DNA of 7,205 nt from Pseudomonadota bacterium. Its GTDB lineage: Bacteria > Pseudomonadota > Alphaproteobacteria > Acetobacterales > Acetobacteraceae. Position numbers and translations under genes: made by a program. This document shows positions 1 through 7,205 of the stretch, one piece after another (position 1 is the stretch's first letter; each line of letters begins with the position of its first letter). The DNA lies in assembly GCA_021845835.1 (NCBI GenBank), contig JAJZVE010000230.1, positions 1 to 7,205 on the forward strand. Direction: 5' to 3'. The notes below the pieces were generated by a model. The model was not told where the DNA came from and did not search any database. It worked only from the letters and a program-made list of their open reading frames with translations.

Positions 1-1205
<1,205 letters not shown>

Positions 1206-1206
1206 G

Positions 1207-1479
1207 TCAGCCTCGCGCGATCAGGGCGCGCGCGGCCGCGACGCCGTCAGGTGTCAGTTCCAGCCGCCAATGGCATTGCAACGCGCCTTCCGGCAGCCGG
1301 ATCGGCTCGCGGATCAGGCCGCGGCGCAACGCTTCGGCCACGGCGGCGTGGAATGACGCGGCATCGAGCGTTCCGTCCGCGAGCGCCTGGACCTGCTCGC
1401 ACGCCGCCTCGGCATTCGCGGCCGAGACCGCGTGGCGGAAGCCGATGCGCAGCAGGGCCGCGAGTGCCGCGCCGGTCAA
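1207..1479 (-). CDS. Unrecognised 90-aa protein encoded between carA and carB
   Basis: I do not recognise this gene. The best start is TTG at 1479-1477, which overlaps the carA TGA as TTGA (4-base overlap); no ATG or GTG lies nearby in frame. The stop at 1209-1207 is one base before the carB ATG. The 90 codons show strong G/C preference at third positions like the neighbouring genes, and the stop and start junctions are typical of a coupled operon gene, so I believe it is translated. The predicted protein is alanine-rich and helical (about residues 4-53). It ends with RRGLIREP (52-59), an HWRLELT stretch (70-76) and [10 protein letters not shown] (77-86). A helix, then GLI, then an LTPDG turn faintly resembles the wing of winged-helix proteins such as MarR or PadR, but it is too short and weak to assign. 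There is no signal peptide or membrane segment. A function tied to carbamoyl-phosphate synthetase is inferred only from position. Confidence 0.7.
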   Translation of the reverse strand: MTGAALAALLRIGFRHAVSAANAEAACEQVQALADGTLDAASFHAAVAEALRRGLIREPIRLPEGALQCHWRLELTPDGVAAARALIARG

Positions 1480-2843
1480 GCGGCACCATCCATCATCGCC
1501 ACGAACCGCGCGAACAGGTGCCGGCTGTCGGTCGGGCCGGGGCTGGCCTCCGGGTGGTACTGCACGCTGAAGGCCCGCTTGCCCGGACACGCGAGGCCCT
1601 CGTTGCTGCCGTCGAACAGGCTCCTGTGCGTCACCCGCACGCCTTCGGGCAGCGATGCCTCATCGACGGCGAAACCGTGATTCTGGCTGGTGATCTCGAC
1701 GCGGCCGGTGAGCAGGTCCTTGACCGGCTGGTTGGCGCCGCGATGCCCGCGCACCAGCTTGTAGGTCCGCCCGCCCAACGCGAGCGCCAGCAACTGGTGG
1801 CCGAGGCAGATGCCGAACAGCGGCTTGCCCGACGCCAGCACGCCGCGAATCGCCGGCACCGCGTAGTCGGCGGTCGCCGCCGGATCGCCCGGGCCGTTGG
1901 AGAGGAACACGCCGTCCGGGTGGTGGCGCAGGATGTCCTCGGCGGTCGCGGTCGCCGGTACCACGGTCACGCGGCAGCCGGCGGCAGCGAGGCAGCGCAG
2001 GATGTTGCGCTTGGCGCCGTAATCCACCGCGACCACGTGATGCCGCGGCGCGGTCTGCCGCCCATGCCCGTCCGGCCAGACCCACAGGGTTTCGTCCCAC
2101 GTGTAGCTCTGCGTGCAGGAGACGCGGCGGGCGAGGTCCATGCCCTCCAGCCCCGGCCAGTCGCGCGCGCGCGCGATCAGCGCCGGAATGTCGAAGCGCG
2201 CGTCGGCGGGGTAGGCGAGCACGCCGTTCGGTGCGCCGCCGTCGCGGATGCGCGCGGTCAGCGCCCGCGTGTCCACCCCGGCCAGTCCCGCCACCCCCTG
2301 CGCGCGCAGCCAGCCGTCCAATCCCTGCGCCGCGCGCCAGTTGGCGGGTTCCGTTACGTCCTGCTTCACCACGAGGCCGCTTGCGGCGATGGTGCCTGCC
2401 TCCAGATCCTCCGGATTGGCGCCGACATTGCCGATATGGGGGAAGGTGAAGGTGATGATCTGCCCGGCATAGGACGGATCGGTCAGCGTTTCCTGATAGC
2501 CGGTCATGCCGGTGTTGAAGCACACCTCGGCCGGCTTGCCGGCGCCGTGCGCGCCGAAGCCGCGGCCCCAGAACACCGCCCCGTCGGCGAGCACGAGGCA
2601 GGCATCGGCGCCTTCGGGCGGCAGGGTCGGGTCGGGCATGGCCGGTCTCGTCTCCTGCGACGGCGCGCCGGGAATGTCGGCGAGCGCCACGCCCAGCATC
2701 TGGATCAGCACCGGCCAGTGGCGCGCCGGGATGACGCCGTTCTGCCGCCATTTGCGCAGCGCCTCGGTGCCCACGCCCAGCCCGCGGGAAGCCGCGGCGG
2801 GGCCGCCGAGCCGGGCGATGATGGTGTCCACCTGGATGGCCAT
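1476..2843 (-). CDS. carA: Carbamoyl-phosphate synthetase small subunit with fused N-terminal helix-turn-helix domain
   Basis: CarA hydrolyses glutamine and passes ammonia to CarB. The protein is 455 residues, about 70 longer than E. coli CarA (382). Residues 1-56 are an extra Cro/YdaS-like helix-turn-helix: GGPAAASRGLGVGTEALRKW (13-32), then NGVIPARHWPVLI (35-47). A linker (57-68) leads to an internal Met69, where canonical CarA would begin (MPDPTLPPEGADACLVLADG). The CPSase small-chain N-domain follows (about 72-205; NTGMTGYQETLTDPSYAGQI). The class I glutamine amidotransferase is intact: FLSNGPGDP, nucleophile Cys346 in GICLGHQ, and His430 and Glu432 in QYHPE, with the same 84-residue Cys-His spacing as E. 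coli C269-H353. The ATG at 2843 is supported by a TAAGG ribosome binding site 7 bases upstream. I recall an NCBI family name 'carph-isopro' for a domain of this sort on CarA; this is unverified. The gene diverges from yqeY and is followed by a small ORF and carB. Confidence 0.96.
   Translation of the reverse strand: MAIQVDTIIARLGGPAAASRGLGVGTEALRKWRQNGVIPARHWPVLIQMLGVALADIPGAPSQETRPAMPDPTLPPEGADACLVLADGAVFWGRGFGAHGAGKPAEVCFNTGMTGYQETLTDPSYAGQIITFTFPHIGNVGANPEDLEAGTIAASGLVVKQDVTEPANWRAAQGLDGWLRAQGVAGLAGVDTRALTARIRDGGAPNGVLAYPADARFDIPALIARARDWPGLEGMDLARRVSCTQSYTWDETLWVWPDGHGRQTAPRHHVVAVDYGAKRNILRCLAAAGCRVTVVPATATAEDILRHHPDGVFLSNGPGDPAATADYAVPAIRGVLASGKPLFGICLGHQLLALALGGRTYKLVRGHRGANQPVKDLLTGRVEITSQNHGFAVDEASLPEGVRVTHRSLFDGSNEGLACPGKRAFSVQYHPEASPGPTDSRHLFARFVAMMDGAA
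2651..2656 (-). promoter_or_regulatory. Possible internal ribosome binding site for a short CarA form
   Basis: AGGAGA on the minus strand lies 11 bases before the in-frame Met69 codon of carA (ATG at 2639-2637). Translation from there would give a 387-residue CarA without the helix-turn-helix, close to the standard family length. The spacing is longer than usual, so this may be chance or a remnant of an ancestral start. Confidence 0.3.
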
Positions 2844-2850
2844 GCGACGA

Positions 2851-2855
2851 CCTTA
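2851..2855 (-). promoter_or_regulatory. carA ribosome binding site
   Basis: TAAGG on the minus strand, 7 bases upstream of the ATG at 2843, matches the start of the consensus TAAGGAGGT. It decides in favour of the long CarA that includes the helix-turn-helix domain. It directly abuts the TGGGAAA/TTTCCCA palindrome, so a protein bound there, or an RNA hairpin formed by it, could affect carA translation initiation. Confidence 0.65.
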
Positions 2856-2872
2856 TGGGAAATTTTTTCCCA
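2856..2872. promoter_or_regulatory. Perfect inverted repeat TGGGAAA-TTT-TTTCCCA, candidate operator
   Basis: Two 7-bp arms form a perfect inverted repeat around a 3-bp spacer in the carA/yqeY divergent intergenic region, 13 bp upstream of the carA ATG. The AT-rich core stands out against very GC-rich surroundings. The symmetry and size suit a dimeric helix-turn-helix repressor, and the adjacent CarA carries such a domain at its N-terminus, so autoregulation is the simplest hypothesis. In the carA transcript the same sequence could also form a short hairpin with an AAA loop. No regulator is proven. Confidence 0.6.
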
Positions 2873-2893
2873 AGGCAACGCCGGGCGGCCACA

Positions 2894-2910
2894 TGGGAAA
2901 TCGGTTACCG
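2894..2910. promoter_or_regulatory. Second, degenerate copy of the inverted repeat (TGGGAAA-TCG-GTTACCG)
   Basis: The left arm is identical to the first site. After the same 3-bp spacer, the right arm matches TTTCCCA at 4 of 7 positions. The centre lies 38 bp from the centre of the first palindrome and 65 bp upstream of the yqeY ATG. A strong site plus a weaker one in a divergent promoter region is a common repressor arrangement. The half-site repeat is visible; its role as an operator is inferred. Confidence 0.45.
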
Positions 2911-2953
2911 GGGGATGCAGCGCGGGCCGCCATGGAGTAGAGGATGGTTTTCC

Positions 2954-2958
2954 AGGAG
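2954..2958 (+). promoter_or_regulatory. yqeY ribosome binding site
   Basis: AGGAG lies 8 bases upstream of the ATG at 2967. This is the strongest Shine-Dalgarno match of the right-hand operon, which fits yqeY being its first gene; dnaG has no comparable site. Confidence 0.7.
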
Positions 2959-2966
2959 CGGCCGCG

Positions 2967-3425
2967 ATGTCCCTGCGCGAACAGTTCACCGAGCAGCTCA
3001 AGGCGGCCATGCGCGCGGGCGATGCGCCGCGCGTCTCGACGCTGCGCATGGTCCTGGCGAAGCTGAAGGACACCGACATCGCCGCGCGGCCGGGCGGCGT
3101 GCCGCAGGTGCCGGACGAGCAGATCGTGGCGATGCTGCGCGGCATGGCGAAGTCGCGCCGCGAGAGCGTCGATCTCTACCGGCAGGGCAGCCGCCCCGAC
3201 CTGGTCGCCAAGGAGGAGGCCGAGATCGCGGTGATCGAATCGTTCCTGCCGCAGCAGTTGGACGCGGCGGCGACCGAGCGGGCGGTGGCGGACGCGATCG
3301 CCGCGACCGGTGCCGCTGGCGTGAAGGACATGGGCCGCGTGATGGCGGCGCTGAAGGCGCAGCACGCGGCGACGCTGGACATGGCCCGCGTCGGCCCGCT
3401 GGTGCGGGCGAAGCTCGGCGGCTGA
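2967..3425 (+). CDS. GatB/YqeY domain-containing protein
   Basis: This 152-residue cytoplasmic protein is a full-length member of the YqeY family, which resembles the tail domain of the GatB subunit of Asp/Glu-tRNA amidotransferase. Its exact role is not settled; tRNA or RNA binding is the usual suggestion. Family hallmarks are visible: an N-terminal helical segment with LKAAM (11-15) and TLRM (25-28), a central KSRRESVDLY (62-71) followed by EEAEIAVIESFLPQQL (83-98), and a C-terminal DMGRVMAAL (121-129) in the region that matches the GatB tail. The start has a good AGGAG site 8 bases upstream. The stop TGA shares its final A with the dnaG ATG, so the two are translationally coupled. The order yqeY-dnaG-rpoD, divergent from carA, is to my knowledge common in alphaproteobacteria, with yqeY in the place of rpsU in the E. 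coli operon. The product name is secure; the molecular function is not. Confidence 0.95.
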   Translation: MSLREQFTEQLKAAMRAGDAPRVSTLRMVLAKLKDTDIAARPGGVPQVPDEQIVAMLRGMAKSRRESVDLYRQGSRPDLVAKEEAEIAVIESFLPQQLDAAATERAVADAIAATGAAGVKDMGRVMAALKAQHAATLDMARVGPLVRAKLGG

Positions 3426-5200
3426 TGGCGCTGCCATCCGGCTTCCTCGACGAACTCAGGGCGCGCACGCCGATCGCCACCGTGATCGGCCGGCGCGTCA
3501 GGCTGGCGCGCAGCGGCCGGCAATGGAAGGGCTGCTGCCCGTTCCACGGCGAAAAGACGCCGAGTTTCTACGTCTATGATGACCACTACCATTGCTTCGG
3601 CTGCGGCACGCACGGCGACGCGGTGAGCTTCGTCATGCAGTCGCAGGGCGCCAGCTTCATCGAGGCGGTGGAGCAGTTGGCCGCCGAGGCCGGGCTGGAG
3701 GTGCCGAAGCCGGCCCCCGACGCCGCCGAGGCGGAGCGGCGGCGGCTCGATCTGCATGCGGTGCTGGAGGCGGCGGCGGCGTCCTTCCAGCGCCGCCTGT
3801 TGCTGCCCGAAGGGGCGCGCGCGCTCGCCTATCTGCGTGACCGCGGGCTGACGGACGAAACCATCCGCCGCTTCGGCCTCGGCTGGTCCGGCGAGGGGCG
3901 CGGCGCGCTGACGGCCGAACTGGCGCGCCAGGACGTGCCGCCCGCCCTGCTGATCGAGGCCGGGCTGCTCACCGAGCCGGCCGAGGATCGGCCATCCCGG
4001 GAAATGTTCTTCAACCGGGTGATGTTCCCGATCCGCGACCGCCGCGGCCGGACGATCAGCTTTGGCGGCCGCACGCTCGGCGACGGCCAGCCGAAATACC
4101 TGAACGGTCCCGAGACCCGCGTGTTCTCCAAGCGCCGCACCCTCTACGGCCTGGACGCCGCGCGGGAGGCGGCGCGCAGCGGCGGCGCGGTGATCGCGGT
4201 CGAGGGCTACATGGACGTGCTGGCGCTGCACCAGGCCGGGTTCGGCGCTGCGGTGGCGCCGCTCGGCACCGCGCTCACCGAGGAGCAGTTGGCGGAATTG
4301 TGGCGGCTGTCGCCGATGCCGGTGCTGTGCTTCGACGGCGACGCCGCCGGTGCCCGCGCCGCCGCCCGCGCCGCCGAGCTGGCGCTGCCGCTGCTGGCGC
4401 CGGATCGCAGCCTGCGCCTCGCCGCCCTGCCCGCCGGCGAGGACCCGGACACGCTGGTCCGCCGCCGCGGCGCCCCGGCATTCGCGGCGGTGCTGAAGGC
4501 CGCGAGGCCACTCGCGGAGGCCCTTTACGACCTGCTGCGCGCCGGGATGGGCGAGGACACCCCGGAGCAGCGCGCCGCCCTGCGCGCCCGTCTGGAGGCG
4601 GCGGCGGCGCAGATTCGGGACAAGGGGCTGGCGGGCGAGTACCGCCGCGCGCTGCTGGACCGCTTCTTCGCCGCCCGCCGCCGCGGCGCAGCGCCCGGCC
4701 GGCCGCTCACGCCGCCGCGGCCGGTGCCGGACCCGGCGGCGGCCGATACGGAACGCTGCCGTGCCCTGTTCGCCATCCTGCTGCGCCATCCGCCGTTGCT
4801 GCACGACGTCGGGGAGGCGTTCGGCATGCTCGACCTGCCGGCCGAGTTCGATCGCCTGCGCCGGGAGATTCTGGCCTGGAGTGTGACCGCGCCTGCGCTT
4901 GACTCGGCCGCACTGATCGCCCAACTCCACTCCGCGGGTCTGGCGGCCAAGGCGGCAGATGTGCTCTCGGCGGCGCCCGATTGCGCCGCGCCGCACGCCC
5001 GACTGGCGGATGCTGCGGAGGGTTGGTGGCATTTCTTCGGATTGATGCATCGCAGCCGGCTGGAGCAGGAGGTTGCGGCGGCCAGCCGCGACTTCGAGCG
5101 ACGGGGAGACGAGCTTTCCGAGCGCCGGCTGACGGGGCTGGCAGCCGCGCTGGTTGCGCTGCGGCGGGGCGAACCGCGGTCGGACGCCGACGCCCCGTGA
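3425..5200 (+). CDS. dnaG: DNA primase
   Basis: DnaG synthesises the RNA primers for DNA replication, acting at the fork with the DnaB helicase. The product is 591 residues, close to E. coli DnaG (581). The N-terminal CHC2 zinc-binding domain (about 1-100) has ligands C38, H41, C57 and C60 in CCPFHGEKTPSF and HCFGCG. The RNA polymerase core (about 110-420) includes FFNRVMFPIRDRRGR and the TOPRIM catalytic acids E260 (VEGYMDVLALHQ), D304 and D306 (CFDGDAAGARAA), equivalent to E. coli E265, D309 and D311. A proline-rich linker near residues 420-438 leads to a helical C-terminal helicase-binding domain, with the alphaproteobacterial-type WWHFFGLMHRSRLE segment near 537-550. The ATG overlaps the yqeY stop by one base (TGATG) and lacks a strong ribosome binding site, implying translation coupled to yqeY. 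The stop is 68 bases before rpoD. It looks intact and fully functional. Confidence 0.98.
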   Translation: MALPSGFLDELRARTPIATVIGRRVRLARSGRQWKGCCPFHGEKTPSFYVYDDHYHCFGCGTHGDAVSFVMQSQGASFIEAVEQLAAEAGLEVPKPAPDAAEAERRRLDLHAVLEAAAASFQRRLLLPEGARALAYLRDRGLTDETIRRFGLGWSGEGRGALTAELARQDVPPALLIEAGLLTEPAEDRPSREMFFNRVMFPIRDRRGRTISFGGRTLGDGQPKYLNGPETRVFSKRRTLYGLDAAREAARSGGAVIAVEGYMDVLALHQAGFGAAVAPLGTALTEEQLAELWRLSPMPVLCFDGDAAGARAAARAAELALPLLAPDRSLRLAALPAGEDPDTLVRRRGAPAFAAVLKAARPLAEALYDLLRAGMGEDTPEQRAALRARLEAAAAQIRDKGLAGEYRRALLDRFFAARRRGAAPGRPLTPPRPVPDPAAADTERCRALFAILLRHPPLLHDVGEAFGMLDLPAEFDRLRREILAWSVTAPALDSAALIAQLHSAGLAAKAADVLSAAPDCAAPHARLADAAEGWWHFFGLMHRSRLEQEVAAASRDFERRGDELSERRLTGLAAALVALRRGEPRSDADAP

Positions 5201-5217
5201 CCACCGATCCGGCCGAC

Positions 5218-5235
5218 CGGCGGCTGCCTCCGCCG
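5218..5235 (+). other. Small GC-rich hairpin in the dnaG-rpoD spacer
   Basis: CGGCGG pairs perfectly with CCGCCG across a 6-base loop, 18 bases after the dnaG stop. A TTTT run follows 10 bases after the stem, which is too far and too short for a good intrinsic terminator. In E. coli the dnaG-rpoD junction is an RNA-processing point that allows different protein levels; a similar role here is only a suggestion. The rest of the 68-base spacer holds GGAG at 5254-5257, 11 bases upstream of rpoD, and nothing else I can name. Confidence 0.25.
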
Positions 5236-5268
5236 CACGGCACTGTTTTGCCTGGAGTGTCCTGACCG

Positions 5269-7205
<1,937 letters not shown>

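Noticed and set aside
1247..1489. An 80-codon minus-strand frame starting with ATG at 1489, overlapping the small ORF in another frame
   Set aside because: It has an ATG, but its product is rich in Arg/Gly/Pro and its stop does not abut carB. The overlapping frame from TTG at 1479 shows better codon usage and precise junctions with both carA and carB.
2852..2878. A possible carA promoter on the minus strand, TTGCCT-N15-CATAAG, overlapping the palindrome
   Set aside because: Each hexamer matches consensus at only 4 of 6 positions, the spacer is too short, and transcription would begin next to the start codon while the ribosome binding site overlaps the -10. The true start of transcription probably lies upstream, but I cannot place it.
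3176..5050. A 624-codon minus-strand open frame across yqeY and dnaG
   Set aside because: Same reason: it mirrors the reverse complement of conserved genes, is rich in Arg, Gln and Gly, and has no recognisable domain or operon context.
5218..5250. Intrinsic terminator after dnaG
   Set aside because: The stem is only 6 bp, the T run is 4 bases and lies 10 bases beyond the stem. Read-through into rpoD is expected from the conserved operon order.

Overview
This window is GC-rich, densely packed chromosomal DNA, almost certainly from an alphaproteobacterium. The sequence types of CarB, DnaG and RpoD, the long RpoD spacer region and the gene order carB/carA <-> yqeY-dnaG-rpoD all fit that class. 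A member of the Rhodospirillales, perhaps Acetobacteraceae, is my best guess; this rests on recalled family resemblance, not a search.

Layout. Minus strand, reading leftward from about 2843: carA (small subunit of carbamoyl-phosphate synthetase, with an unusual N-terminal helix-turn-helix domain), then an unrecognised 90-residue ORF that overlaps the carA stop codon by 4 bases, then carB (large subunit), which leaves the window at base 1. Plus strand, reading rightward from 2967: a GatB/YqeY-domain protein, dnaG (primase, sharing one base with the yqeY stop), and rpoD (primary sigma factor), which leaves the window at 7205 probably only a few residues before its stop. The two blocks diverge from a 123-bp intergenic region (2844-2966).

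How the genes work together. The left block makes carbamoyl phosphate for pyrimidines and arginine. The right block is the alphaproteobacterial form of the macromolecular synthesis operon (replication priming plus the housekeeping sigma factor), with yqeY in the place that rpsU has in Escherichia coli.

The most interesting signal is at the junction. CarA carries about 68 extra N-terminal residues that read as a small Cro/YdaS-like DNA-binding domain. Directly upstream of its start lies a perfect inverted repeat, TGGGAAA-N3-TTTCCCA, with a third TGGGAAA copy 38 bp away followed by a degenerate partner at the same 3-bp spacing. This suggests an enzyme that binds its own divergent promoter region, and so possibly links carbamoyl-phosphate supply to expression of carAB and of yqeY-dnaG-rpoD. 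That link is inference. The fused domain and the repeats are directly visible.

I see no RNA genes, mobile elements, CRISPR arrays or convincing intrinsic terminators. No gene-free stretch exceeds 123 bp.
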